This document shows, piece after piece, positions 32,728-40,966 of a stretch of DNA of 64,000 bases; positions within the stretch are counted from its first letter, which is position 1, and each line of letters opens with the position of its first letter. The stretch is from BOG-908 sp964242595 (GTDB lineage: Bacteria; Pseudomonadota; Alphaproteobacteria; Acetobacterales; Acetobacteraceae). The DNA is taken from contig CAXTBC010000002.1 in the NCBI GenBank assembly GCA_964242595.1, forward strand, positions 46,969 to 110,968. The letters are read 5' to 3'. Made by a program: the position numbers and the translations under genes. Under the pieces are notes generated by a model that did no database searches, was not told the DNA's origin, and worked only from the letters and a program-made list of their open reading frames with translations.

Positions 32728-34626
32728 ATGAACCAGCTCTCCCACGCGGACTCGGCCAAGCTGCAGCGCGGGATACCCAGGCTTGGCGCGCTGATCGGCG
32801 TGCTGGGCGTCGTCTACGGCGACATCGGCACCAGCCCGCTCTACGCCTTCCAGGCCACCATCGCGCTGATCGACGCCCGCCGGATCACCAACGGCGAGAT
32901 CATCGGCTGCCTGTCGCTGATATTTTGGTCGCTCATCCTGATCGTCACCTGCAAATACGTCCTGCTCGTCATGCGCGCGGACAACCGGGGCGAGGGCGGC
33001 ATCCTGGCGCTGATGGCGCTGGCCCAGCGGGCAGTCACCAATCCCCGGCTGCATCAGGCCGTGGCCCTGATCGGCATTACCGGTGCCTGCCTGTTCTTCG
33101 GTGACGGCGTGATCACGCCGGCCATCTCCGTCCTTTCCGCCGTCGAAGGCCTGGAGGTGACGATCCCGCAGGCCCAAAGCGTGGTGATCCCGGTCTCGGT
33201 GGTCATCATCCTCGCCCTGTTCGCGGTGCAGTCGCGCGGCACCGGCCTGGTCGGCCGCATCTTCGGGCCGGTGATGGTGCTCTGGTTCACCACCATCGGC
33301 GTGCTCGGCGCCATCGAGATCGCCCGCAACCCGATCGTGCTGCAGGCCATGGCCCCCCAGCACGGCGTCATCTTCTGCGCCCACCACGGCTGGCTGGCCT
33401 TCCTGGCGCTGGGCGCGGTCGTCCTCTCCGTTACCGGCGCCGAAGCGCTGTACGCGGACATGGGCCATTTCGGCGCCCAGCCCATTCGCTACGCCTGGCT
33501 GTTCTTCGTGCTACCCTGCCTGGTGCTGAACTACTTCGGCCAGGGCGCCCTGGTCATCGGCAACCGCGCTGCCGCGCAGAACCCATTCTTCCTACTCGGC
33601 CCGGAGTGGTTGCGCCTGCCGCTGGTGCTGCTGGCCACCATGGCAACCGTCATCGCCAGCCAGGCGCTGATCTCGGGCGCCTTTTCCATCGCCCGGCAAT
33701 GCATGCAGCTGGGCTTCCTGCCTCGCCTGACGGTGCGCCACACCAGCACCACCGAGGAAGGCCAGATCTACGTTCCCCAGGTGAACAGCGCGCTGCTGCT
33801 GGGCGTGCTGATCCTGGTGCTCGCCTTCCGCAGCAGCACGGCACTCGCCTCGGCTTACGGCATCGCTGTCACCGGCACCTTCCTGTGCACCTGCTTCCTG
33901 GCCACCATCGTGTTCCGACGTCAGTTCGGCTGGCCGCTCGGGGCCGCACTGCTCGTCTGGGGCGGCTTCTTCCTGATCGACAGCATCTTCTTCGCCGCTA
34001 ACTCGCTGAAAGTGATCGAGGGCGGTTGGGTCCCCCTGGTGCTGGGCCTGGCGCTGATGGCCATGATGACGACCTGGAAACAGGGCCGTGACCTGATGCT
34101 GAGCCGCTGGAAGCAGGACAGCCTGCCGCTGGCCAGCTTCCTCGCCCGCCTGCCGCAGTCGCGCACCGTGCGCGTGCCGGGCATGGCGGTCTTCCTGACC
34201 GGCAACCCGGACTACGTGCCCGCCGCCCTGCTGCACAACCTCAAGCACAACAAGGTGCTGCACGAGCGCGTGCTGTTCGTCACCGTCAGCACGCTGGACG
34301 AGCCGGAGGCCGGCCCAGAGCGGCGCACCGAGGTCGAAGAGCTGGCTCCCGGGATCCACCGCGTGCGCCTAAGCTACGGCTTCATGGAGAGCCCCAACGT
34401 CCCCCGCGCGCTGGAGGACCTGGTCGGCCGCGGCGTCGCCTACGACCCGATGCAGGTGAGCTACTTCCTGGGCCGCGAAGTGCTGGTACGCGCCATGGCC
34501 CCGAAGCTCTCGCTCTGGCGCCTGTGGCTGTTCCTGATAATGGCCCGCAACGCAGTGCCCGCCACCGAATTCTTTCGCATCCCGAGCGACCGTGTGGTGG
34601 AGCTTGGCGTGCGGGTGGCCATCTAG
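32728..34626 (+). CDS. kup: Kup-type potassium uptake permease
   Basis: A 632-residue inner-membrane protein with about twelve helices: GVLGVVYGDIGTSPLYAF (family signature), ALMALAQ, FFGDGVITPAISVLSAVEG, GAEALYADMGHFG, NYFGQGALVIG, and a soluble C-terminal domain ending VVELGVRVAI. It takes up K+ with H+. ATG 32728; codons from 32680 in frame are leader. It ends one base from the convergent GFA gene, with no room for a terminator. Confidence 0.94.
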   Translation: MNQLSHADSAKLQRGIPRLGALIGVLGVVYGDIGTSPLYAFQATIALIDARRITNGEIIGCLSLIFWSLILIVTCKYVLLVMRADNRGEGGILALMALAQRAVTNPRLHQAVALIGITGACLFFGDGVITPAISVLSAVEGLEVTIPQAQSVVIPVSVVIILALFAVQSRGTGLVGRIFGPVMVLWFTTIGVLGAIEIARNPIVLQAMAPQHGVIFCAHHGWLAFLALGAVVLSVTGAEALYADMGHFGAQPIRYAWLFFVLPCLVLNYFGQGALVIGNRAAAQNPFFLLGPEWLRLPLVLLATMATVIASQALISGAFSIARQCMQLGFLPRLTVRHTSTTEEGQIYVPQVNSALLLGVLILVLAFRSSTALASAYGIAVTGTFLCTCFLATIVFRRQFGWPLGAALLVWGGFFLIDSIFFAANSLKVIEGGWVPLVLGLALMAMMTTWKQGRDLMLSRWKQDSLPLASFLARLPQSRTVRVPGMAVFLTGNPDYVPAALLHNLKHNKVLHERVLFVTVSTLDEPEAGPERRTEVEELAPGIHRVRLSYGFMESPNVPRALEDLVGRGVAYDPMQVSYFLGREVLVRAMAPKLSLWRLWLFLIMARNAVPATEFFRIPSDRVVELGVRVAI

Positions 34627-34627
34627 G

Positions 34628-35074
34628 TCATTGCCGACCGATACCAGCTCCAGCACCTTGATTGTTGGTGAAGTCGGAATCTGTCGTCATGTCGCAGTCC
34701 TCGTGCTGCATGCCGTCGAGAGCCGTCAGCCAGGACGCCCTCTGTTCGGTCGACGCGCTCACGTCAGGCACGGGCGCCGCCGAAGGGTCGTCCAGGCTGT
34801 TCAGCGTGACGCCGATGTTTGCGCTGTTGACCAACCGGTAGGTCAGAGGCGTTCCGCATGCTTTGCAGAAAGCGCGCTCAACGACGTTCGAGCTGGCGAA
34901 CGTCTCAGGCTGAACCGACCAGCGCAGCTTCGATGCCGGGAACCGGACGAACGCCATGAACGGTCCACCTGACGCCTTCTGGCACATGCGGCAGTAGCAG
35001 ATGCTCGAAAGGTCGCTCGGTCCCTCAGCGCAGTATCGAATGCGGCCACATTGGCATCCGCCCTCAAAGTCCAT
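34628..35074 (-). CDS. GFA/CENP-V domain zinc protein
   Basis: A 148-residue protein with the GFA zinc-site cysteines: GGCQCGRIRY at the N-terminus, SICYCRMCQKASGGPF, and FCKACGTPLTYRL. The family includes glutathione-dependent formaldehyde-activating enzyme, but most members have unknown roles. The C-terminal 30 residues (Thr/Asp/Asn-rich) are unconserved-looking. ATG 35074 has a good ribosome site (GGAAGGG). Convergent with kup. Confidence 0.82.
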   Translation of the reverse strand: MDFEGGCQCGRIRYCAEGPSDLSSICYCRMCQKASGGPFMAFVRFPASKLRWSVQPETFASSNVVERAFCKACGTPLTYRLVNSANIGVTLNSLDDPSAAPVPDVSASTEQRASWLTALDGMQHEDCDMTTDSDFTNNQGAGAGIGRQ

Positions 35075-35144
35075 CTCACCCTTCCTTCTAGCGATTCGGG
35101 AAGCCCGGGCACTTGCTATCATTGGTCGGGAATTGAGCCGAAGT

Positions 35145-35270
35145 ATGGGGCTCTGCCCCAAAGCGTTCTGCTCCGCCCGCGCGCAAAACCCGTTCGTCAG
35201 AAACCTACACAGATCGGAGGTCTGGGGCCTCAAGGCCCCAGCGGGGTTTGGGGCAGAGCCCCATTCTTGC
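35145..35270. repeat. Type B repeat with foreign core
   Basis: Left arm ATGGGGCTCTGCCCCAAAG and right half GGGGCCTCAAGGCCCCAG with AGAGCCCCATTC, but the usual AAGGACAAGTCCTT core is replaced by unrelated sequence (TCTGCTCCGCCCGCGCGCAA). It lies upstream of the GFA gene and downstream of ilvE. Confidence 0.75.
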
Positions 35271-35331
35271 TCTTCCCGATCTAAGTTCGTTGCCGACACT
35301 GCCTTTTGCGAAAAGACGACCCCTGCTCTCC

Positions 35332-36234
35332 TCAAGCAGCCAGCCGCAGATCAACCTCGTCGGGCGTCATCCGCACCAGCGCGCCGTAATCCTCCAGCAG
35401 CGTCCTGGTGATCTGCCCAGGCGTGAAGTGCTGCGTGCCGATCTGGCGCACCGCCGTCACCTCGGCCGCCGTGCCCGCCAGGAACACCTCGCTCACCTGC
35501 GCCAGCTCGTCGGGCTGCATCGCGCGCTCGATCACCGGGATCTGCCGCCGGCGCGCCAGGCCCATCACCGCGCGCCGCGTGATGCCGTCCAGGAAGCAGT
35601 CCGGCGTCGGCGTGTGCAGCTTACCGTCGATCACGAAGAACGCGTTGGCGCCGGTGGCCTCCGCAAGCTGGCCGCGATAGTCCAGCATCATCGCGTCCGC
35701 ACAGCCCTCGGACTCCGCCTTGTGCTTGGCCAGCGTGCCCGTCATGTAGTTGCCCGTCGCCTTGCTGGCGGTGGGCGCCGTACGCGGGTCCGGCCGCAGC
35801 CACTCCGCCCAGGACAGCTTGATGCCCTCCATGCGGTCGCCGGCAAAATATTGCGGCCACACCCAACAGGCGATGGCCAAATGGATCTTGGTGTTCTGGG
35901 CGGAGACGGAGAGCTGCTCGGAGCCGCGCCAGGCGAGCGGACGAAGGTAGCCCTCCGTCAGCCCGTTGGCCGCCAGCGTCTCGCGGCAGGCTTGGTCGAT
36001 CTGCGCGGCGGTGTAGGGAACCTCAAACCCCAGGATGTGCGCGGACCTGATCAGCCGCTCGGTGTGCTCGCGCAGGCGAAAGATGTGGCCCGCATAGGCG
36101 CGTTCGCCCTCGAACACGCCGCTGCCGTAGTGCAGGCCGTGCGTGAGCACGTGCAGCTTGGCGTCGCGCCAGGGCACCAGCGCGCCGTCCCACCAGATCA
36201 TGCCGTCGCGGTCGTCGAAAGGTATCAGCGCCAT
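35332..36234 (-). CDS. ilvE: Branched-chain amino-acid aminotransferase
   Basis: A 300-residue fold-type IV PLP enzyme: MIWWDGALVPWRDAKLHVLT, HYGSGVFEGERAY, the PLP Lys in ASKATGNYMTGTLAKHKAE, LDYRGQLAEATGANAFFV, and FLAGTAAEVTAV. It catalyses the last step of Leu, Ile and Val synthesis. ATG 36234. Divergent from the MarR gene with about 100 bases between, so they may share a control region. Confidence 0.93.
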   Translation of the reverse strand: MALIPFDDRDGMIWWDGALVPWRDAKLHVLTHGLHYGSGVFEGERAYAGHIFRLREHTERLIRSAHILGFEVPYTAAQIDQACRETLAANGLTEGYLRPLAWRGSEQLSVSAQNTKIHLAIACWVWPQYFAGDRMEGIKLSWAEWLRPDPRTAPTASKATGNYMTGTLAKHKAESEGCADAMMLDYRGQLAEATGANAFFVIDGKLHTPTPDCFLDGITRRAVMGLARRRQIPVIERAMQPDELAQVSEVFLAGTAAEVTAVRQIGTQHFTPGQITRTLLEDYGALVRMTPDEVDLRLAA

Positions 36235-36332
36235 GGGGCCACCAGCTCACGAGAGAATATTAGCCGTGGCATCCAAGCCCATCCCGGCTAGAAATATAAG
36301 GCAGCAACTCTGTCGTTCGGAGCAAGGGAGCC

Positions 36333-36851
36333 ATGCCAGAGGCAGAGCCGGGCAAGCCGTTCGGCGCGGGCAGCGCGCTGCTGTTCCTGCGCGAGGAGCA
36401 GATACGCCAAGCGCAGGACATGCTGTTCCTGGCCTGGCGCGACTTCTCCGCCAGCGCGGACCCGCTGCTGGACCAGGCCGGGCTGGGCCGCGCCCACCAC
36501 CGCGCCCTGCACTTCATCGCCCGCACGCCAGGCGTCACGGTCACCGGCCTGCTTTCGGTCCTGGGCATCACCAAGCAGAGCCTAGCGCGCGTGCTGGCCG
36601 TGCTGCAGGCACGCGGCCTCGTCACGCTGCAGCCCGGTCGATCGGATCGCCGCCAGCGCCTGCTGCGCCTGACGCCGGAAGGCGAGGCACTGGAGCGCGC
36701 GCTGTTCGAACGGCAGCGCGAGCGGCTACTGGCCGCGTACCGGGAAGCCGGCGGGCCGGCGGTGGAGGGGTTCCGGCGGGTGCTGCGGACGCTGATCGGG
36801 CGTGACGGGCAGGTTTGGCTGGATCAGCCGGCGCGACGTAATAGCGTGTAG
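36333..36851 (+). CDS. MarR-family regulator (PetP-like position)
   Basis: A 172-residue winged-helix regulator: LGRAHHRALHFIARTPGVTV, recognition region LLSVLGITKQSLARVLAVLQ, and wing GLVTLQPGRSDRRQRLLRLT. The order MarR gene, then OmpR-type gene, downstream of ilvE on the other strand, resembles petP-petR of other alphaproteobacteria; naming it so is inference from order. The 92 bases to the next gene hold no repeat. Confidence 0.85.
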   Translation: MPEAEPGKPFGAGSALLFLREEQIRQAQDMLFLAWRDFSASADPLLDQAGLGRAHHRALHFIARTPGVTVTGLLSVLGITKQSLARVLAVLQARGLVTLQPGRSDRRQRLLRLTPEGEALERALFERQRERLLAAYREAGGPAVEGFRRVLRTLIGRDGQVWLDQPARRNSV

Positions 36852-36943
36852 GCAACAGACGCCATCTTCAGGCAAAAGACGCCGAGAGCTTTCACTCACT
36901 GGGCGCGTGCCGCTCCGCACCGCCCGACGGGGAAGTCGAACGC

Positions 36944-37642
36944 ATGTCGGAAGAGCACATCCTCGTCGTCGATGACGACGCCCGCCTGCGCACCCTGCTC
37001 AGCCGCTATCTGGCCGAGAACGGCTTCCGCGTCAGCACCGCCACCCACGCCGCCGACGCGCGCGACAAGATGCGCTTCCTAGCACCCGACGCGCTGGTGC
37101 TGGACGTGATGATGCCCGGCGAGACCGGTCTGGCGCTGACCACCGCGCTGCGGGCCGAGCGCACAGGCGTGCCCATCTTGCTGCTGACCGCCCGCGGCGC
37201 CCCGGAAGACCGTATCGCCGGCTTCGAGAGCGGCGCGGACGACTATTTGGGCAAGCCGTTCGAGCCGCGCGAGCTGGTGCTGCGGCTGCGTGCCATGCTG
37301 CGCCGCTCGGCGAGCGTTGCCGCCAGCGCCGAGGCACCACCCGCCCCGCTGCGCCTGGGCCCGCTAAGCTTCGATCCCGCGCGCGCCGAGCTGAGCGGGC
37401 CGGACGGGCCGCTCCACCTCACGGGCGGAGAGAGCGCGCTGCTGGCCGCCCTGGCCGCCCGCCCGAATGAGGTGTTCTCGCGCGAGGACATTGCCGCCGC
37501 GCTCAGCATGGACGAGACCGGCGAGCGGGCGATCGACGTGCAAGTGACGCGGTTGCGGCGCAAGATCGAGGCGGACCCGCGCGAGCCGCGGTTCCTGCAT
37601 ACCGTGCGTGGACGGGGCTACGTGCTCAAGCCCGGCATCTAG
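36944..37642 (+). CDS. OmpR-family response regulator (PetR-like)
   Basis: A 232-residue regulator: receiver domain with DDD at residues 10-12, phosphorylation Asp in LVLDVMMPGETG, LLTARG and the Lys of YLGKPFEPRE, then a winged-helix DNA-binding domain (FDPARAELSG, LTGGESALLAALAARPNEVF, IDVQVTRLRRKIE, TVRGRGYVL). ATG 36944 has a weak GGGGAAG upstream. It is followed by a sensor kinase gene, its likely partner, but a type A repeat sits between. Confidence 0.9.
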   Translation: MSEEHILVVDDDARLRTLLSRYLAENGFRVSTATHAADARDKMRFLAPDALVLDVMMPGETGLALTTALRAERTGVPILLLTARGAPEDRIAGFESGADDYLGKPFEPRELVLRLRAMLRRSASVAASAEAPPAPLRLGPLSFDPARAELSGPDGPLHLTGGESALLAALAARPNEVFSREDIAAALSMDETGERAIDVQVTRLRRKIEADPREPRFLHTVRGRGYVLKPGI

Positions 37643-37649
37643 CCAACTC

Positions 37650-37790
37650 AGGCAAGGCAAGCAGTTCTTTTTTTGAAAAAAAGAACCAAAAAACTTTTGC
37701 TCCCCTGGCGCGCGCTGTCGGACAGAACCGCGACAGCCCGGGTAAAAGCTTTTTGCTTCTTTCTCTCGAAAAAGACGGCCTTTCTTCCCT
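37650..37790. repeat. Type A repeat, inverted pair
   Basis: Units 37650-37700 and 37745-37790; the spacer hairpin GCTGTCG ... CGACAGC is complete. It interrupts a response regulator/kinase pair that is otherwise in operon order. Confidence 0.85.
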
Positions 37791-37811
37791 ACCGGAGTAT
37801 CCATCCGCGTG

Positions 37812-39128
37812 ATGCTCGATCGCCCCACCCGCAAGATCCTGCCGCGCAGCCTGCTCGGCCGCTCGCTGCTGATCATCCTCATCCCGCTCGTCGTGGTCCA
37901 GGCCGTGGCGCTGCTCATCTTCTACGGCAGCCACCTCAACCTGATCTCCCGCCGCCTGTCCGGCGCCGTAGCAGGCGAGATCGCCCAGACCGTCCGCCTG
38001 CTCGCCTCCAACGACGATGCCGCCGACCAGGCCTGGATCCTGCGCACCAGCCTGGAGGATTTCGAGCTGCGCATGCAGGTGCGCCCGGGCCAGCACCTCT
38101 CGCCGGACGCCAAGCAGGTCAACGTGCTGGGCCCGATGGACGACGACCTGGCCGTCGCCCTGCACGAACGCGTGCGCCTGCCCTTCACCATGGACTGGAC
38201 GCACGACCCCGCCTCGGTGCTGATCGACGTCCAGCTGAACGGGGGCGTCCTGCACGTCGAGGCGCCGCGCAAGCGCCTCTACACCAGCATGATCTACGTC
38301 TACGTGCTGTGGCTCGGCGGCAGCTCCGTGCTGCTGTTCGCCATCGCCGCCCTGTTCATGCGCAACCAGGTGCGCGCCATCCGCCGCCTGGCCGCGGCGG
38401 CGGAGAACTTCGGCCTGGGCCGCGACACCGGCGCTATCCGCCCCGAAGGTGCGACCGAGGTGCGCAAGGCCGCCACCGCCTTCAACCGCATGCAGGAACG
38501 CATCCGCCGCTTCCTCACCCAGCGGACGGAGATGCTCGCCGGCGTCAGCCACGACCTGCGCACCCCGCTCACCCGCCTGCGCCTGGCGCTGGCCATGCTG
38601 CCGGCCGAAGGCACCCTGGGCGCCGACGCCGCCGACATGACCGCCGACGTGGAGGAGATGGAGCGCATGATCAGCGGCTACCTCGCGTTTGCCCGCGGCG
38701 AGCAGGCCGAACAGGCCCAGCCGGTGGACCTGCCCGACATGCTGGAGGACGTGGCGGCCAACGCACGCCGGGCTGGCGCCGAGATCGCGGTGGACGCCCC
38801 AGGCCCGCTCATGCTGCATCTGCGCCCGGATGCGCTGCGACGCGCGCTCACCAACCTGGTGGATAATGCCAGCCGCCACGCCGGCCAGGTCGTGCTCACC
38901 GCCGCCGCCACCGGCCGCTCCGCCCTGGTCACGGTGGACGACAACGGCCCCGGCATCCCGCCCGCCCGCCGCGAGAGCGTGTTCCGCCCTTTCGAGAGCG
39001 GCGCGGAAGGCGGCACCGGGCTGGGCCTGACCATCGCGCGCGACATCGTCCGCGCGCATGGGGGGGACATCACGCTAGAGGAGAGCCCTATGGGTGGACT
39101 TCGGGCTCGGGTGCGGTTGCCGGTCTGA
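37812..39128 (+). CDS. EnvZ-type sensor histidine kinase
   Basis: A 438-residue kinase: membrane helix (about residues 20-42), periplasmic domain (about 43-160), second helix (about 165-180), HAMP linker (RNQVRAIRRLAAAAENFGLG), HisKA box LAGVSHDLRTPLTRLRLA, and HATPase domain (LTNLVDNASRHAG, DDNGPGIPP, GGTGLGLTIARDIV). The H-D-L-R-T-P box is the EnvZ form. ATG 37812 chosen; GTG 37809 is possible and the nearest GGAG is too far. Probably phosphorylates the upstream OmpR-type regulator. Confidence 0.88.
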   Translation: MLDRPTRKILPRSLLGRSLLIILIPLVVVQAVALLIFYGSHLNLISRRLSGAVAGEIAQTVRLLASNDDAADQAWILRTSLEDFELRMQVRPGQHLSPDAKQVNVLGPMDDDLAVALHERVRLPFTMDWTHDPASVLIDVQLNGGVLHVEAPRKRLYTSMIYVYVLWLGGSSVLLFAIAALFMRNQVRAIRRLAAAAENFGLGRDTGAIRPEGATEVRKAATAFNRMQERIRRFLTQRTEMLAGVSHDLRTPLTRLRLALAMLPAEGTLGADAADMTADVEEMERMISGYLAFARGEQAEQAQPVDLPDMLEDVAANARRAGAEIAVDAPGPLMLHLRPDALRRALTNLVDNASRHAGQVVLTAAATGRSALVTVDDNGPGIPPARRESVFRPFESGAEGGTGLGLTIARDIVRAHGGDITLEESPMGGLRARVRLPV

Positions 39129-39180
39129 GGCAAGGCAAGGCCTTCTCTTTCGAGAAAAAGAAGCAAAAAGCTTTTGCTCC
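39129..39180. repeat. Type A repeat (single unit)
   Basis: GGCAAGGCCTTCTCTTTCGA then GAAAAAGAAGCAAAAAGC, directly after the kinase stop and before the tRNA promoter. Confidence 0.85.
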
Positions 39181-39215
39181 GTGGGCTGGACTGGTGAGCC
39201 AGCCGGCGCACCCGG

Positions 39216-39243
39216 TTGACTTGGGGGGCGCCCTGGCGATACG
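39216..39243 (+). promoter_or_regulatory. Putative promoter of the tRNA-Met gene
   Basis: TTGACT (39216-39221) and GATACG (39238-39243) with a 16-base spacer; the tRNA begins 20 bases later. The -35 element is strong and the -10 element weak. Confidence 0.45.
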
Positions 39244-39262
39244 TCCGCGTCCTCCGGCGGAT

Positions 39263-39337
39263 GGCGACGTAGCTCAGCGGTAGAGCAGGGGAATCATAAT
39301 CCCTTGGTCGGGTGTTCAAGTCACCCCGTCGCTACCA
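39263..39337 (+). tRNA. tRNA-Met (anticodon CAT), CCA encoded
   Basis: A 75-base cloverleaf: acceptor GGCGACG pairs with CGTCGCT (one G-U), D-arm GCTC/GAGC with a seven-base loop, anticodon arm GGGGA-ATCATAA-TCCCT, T-arm GGGTG-TTCAAGT-CACCC, then ACCA. The acceptor is not the initiator type; elongator Met is likeliest, though a CAT anticodon can also be tRNA-Ile2 after lysidine modification. Its 3' half recurs imperfectly at 41270-41310, marking an insertion. Confidence 0.9.
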
Positions 39338-39866
39338 CCGAGAGAATTGATAATCTTACATTCTTCCGCTTCGGCGGGCTACTTTGGCGGCCTTGGCGTG
39401 CAGGAACTTGTTGCAACCAGCCTCAGGCGATCACAAGCACCTACATGCGGCACCGTCAAATTTGTGCGACAGGGGGCCATCGCATCTGAGGTAAAAAATA
39501 TGCGCGAAATAAAGCAACCAGTAAGTTGCCTTGAGCTTCGGCGACCGAAAGCTTTTTAAGCAGTCGGCGAATAATGGAGAAGGTCACGGCCGCGCATCTG
39601 GCACGATACCCAGTGGAAGCCGACTTTGTCATTAAAAAGGGCTCGCAGTGACCTGCGTACACAGGTAGCATTGTCAAGGTCAATGGGGAGTGGGCGGAAA
39701 GGCACCAGAACCTACGACCGGAGCATGGCTAAACCATGCAACGACACCAGCATATCGCGACCCTGTTGTTTTTTGAGAAGTCGGCCGTCATTTGGATTAA
39801 ATGACGGCATGTCCTCTGCTATCACTTGGTAGAAGCAGCATTAACCACGCTCGCAGTATAGCCGCC
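39338..39866. other. Non-coding, AT-richer left part of the tRNA-bounded element
   Basis: I see no convincing gene in these 529 bases. Short frames (for example 39347-39559 and 39626-39832) have no recognisable content. It lacks both repeat families. It contains the hairpin 39784-39808 near the end of the two-gene unit that is read leftwards. Confidence 0.6.
39784..39808 (-). terminator. Perfect hairpin downstream of the Ntn-hydrolase operon
   Basis: GCCGTCATTT and AAATGACGGC pair perfectly (10 bp) around a five-base loop, 59 bases beyond the stop of the small partner gene. The arms end in A/T, but no long U-run follows. Confidence 0.5.
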
Positions 39867-40079
39867 TTACTTATCAGAAGATGCCAGCCACTCCGACACG
39901 GACTGCGGTTCGGCATGGTAGACAGAGGCATGTGAATACGGGCTACCGAGAACATGTTCGATTTCCTCAGCAGTGTACACACCGGTGTCGCCAAGAGAAT
40001 CGACTGCAAGGTTTCCACAAACCTCGAAAGACATCATAGCACTTGACCCATAAAGCGCCCGGGCCACTAAATCTTCCAT
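39867..40079 (-). CDS. Small acidic partner protein in the Ntn-hydrolase operon
   Basis: A 70-residue acidic protein, MEDLVARALYGSSAMMSFEV to SEWLASSDK, of unknown family. ATG 40079 lies two bases after the Ntn-hydrolase stop, and the ribosome site GGAGGG lies within the end of that gene, so the two are translationally linked. Predicted mixed helix/strand, no membrane segment. By position it could be a regulator, inhibitor or substrate of the hydrolase; this is inference only. Confidence 0.6.
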   Translation of the reverse strand: MEDLVARALYGSSAMMSFEVCGNLAVDSLGDTGVYTAEEIEHVLGSPYSHASVYHAEPQSVSEWLASSDK

Positions 40080-40081
40080 AC

Positions 40082-40966
40082 TTACTGACCCTCCTTGAGC
40101 GCGGCGTCCCACACTTTGTGCTGAACCCAACGAAACTCACGGTCCGTTGTGATGACCGCAAGCTCTATCGGGCCGCCACAAGTTTGAGACAACCGCGAAA
40201 ATTTCAACGTCTTGACGGTGCTTACAATGCAAGAGTGAACAAAGTCTACAGCATCCCGAATCGGGGCGCCAGGTAAGTCCAGCCTGTGCCCCGGCAGCAA
40301 GGCCATCAGATCCTGCTGCGAACCTTTCCAGAAGCCAGAATTAACAATGGCTTGGACGAAATCCGCGTCAATACCTGACACCATCCTGTCGAACACCTTC
40401 GGTGTCCCCCAACATCGTGTTTCACCCATACGCAATGGCTTCGGCGTCGGCTTAGAAGAAAGTGGATCACAAATTATTTCAAATGCAAACGGAGACCGAT
40501 CACTGCCCATTCTACCGCCGACGCAGAATCCCAAACTCAATTCCATACGCAGCTGATTATAAGCAGCCTGCTCTTTTTGAGTTCTAATTGTCGGATCAGT
40601 GAGAGCCACCGCGCTGAATGGCGCCTTCGCGTGCAAGCTGTTGAGCGTGGCAATGTCTTTGCCGCACGTTTGTTCATAAACAGGCCAGAGATGGTCTATC
40701 CACGATTGGCAGGCCTCAAGGACGCTTGCCGGGCGCTTCTTAACAAACTTGTCGGCGAGTTGAGCTAGGAGCGTACGATGGCTAATTGGGCCAAACGAAG
40801 CCTTTCCCCAGGTCACTGCACCTAACGTGGCCTTCTCCCCAATTTCAAACAACTTTTGGTTGTGGTTGAGGTAATGGAAGCCAACGCCCGGAACTAGAAG
40901 CGAGGCTGTGCTGTCTGCCCCGAAAACAACGCCTTCTGGACATAGACAACACACAGCTATCGTCAC
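40082..40966 (-). CDS. Stand-alone proteasome-fold (Ntn) hydrolase
   Basis: A 294-residue protein starting at GTG 40966. After Met removal the N-terminus is TIAVCCLCPEGVVFGADST: a Thr nucleophile with Asp exactly at mature position 17, as in proteasome beta subunits and HslV, with Ser at 18. NQKLFEIGEKATLGAVTWG supplies the Lys (mature 37) at the place of proteasome K33, and the G of TWG matches the conserved Gly. Later strands (ELSLGFCVGGRMG, CGGPIELAVITTDREFRWV) fit the fold. No ATPase, ubiquitin-like or hslU gene is adjacent. It is longer than HslV. Substrate unknown. Its DNA is AT-richer than its neighbours and it lies between tRNA-Met and a tRNA fragment. Confidence 0.7.
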   Translation of the reverse strand: MTIAVCCLCPEGVVFGADSTASLLVPGVGFHYLNHNQKLFEIGEKATLGAVTWGKASFGPISHRTLLAQLADKFVKKRPASVLEACQSWIDHLWPVYEQTCGKDIATLNSLHAKAPFSAVALTDPTIRTQKEQAAYNQLRMELSLGFCVGGRMGSDRSPFAFEIICDPLSSKPTPKPLRMGETRCWGTPKVFDRMVSGIDADFVQAIVNSGFWKGSQQDLMALLPGHRLDLPGAPIRDAVDFVHSCIVSTVKTLKFSRLSQTCGGPIELAVITTDREFRWVQHKVWDAALKEGQ

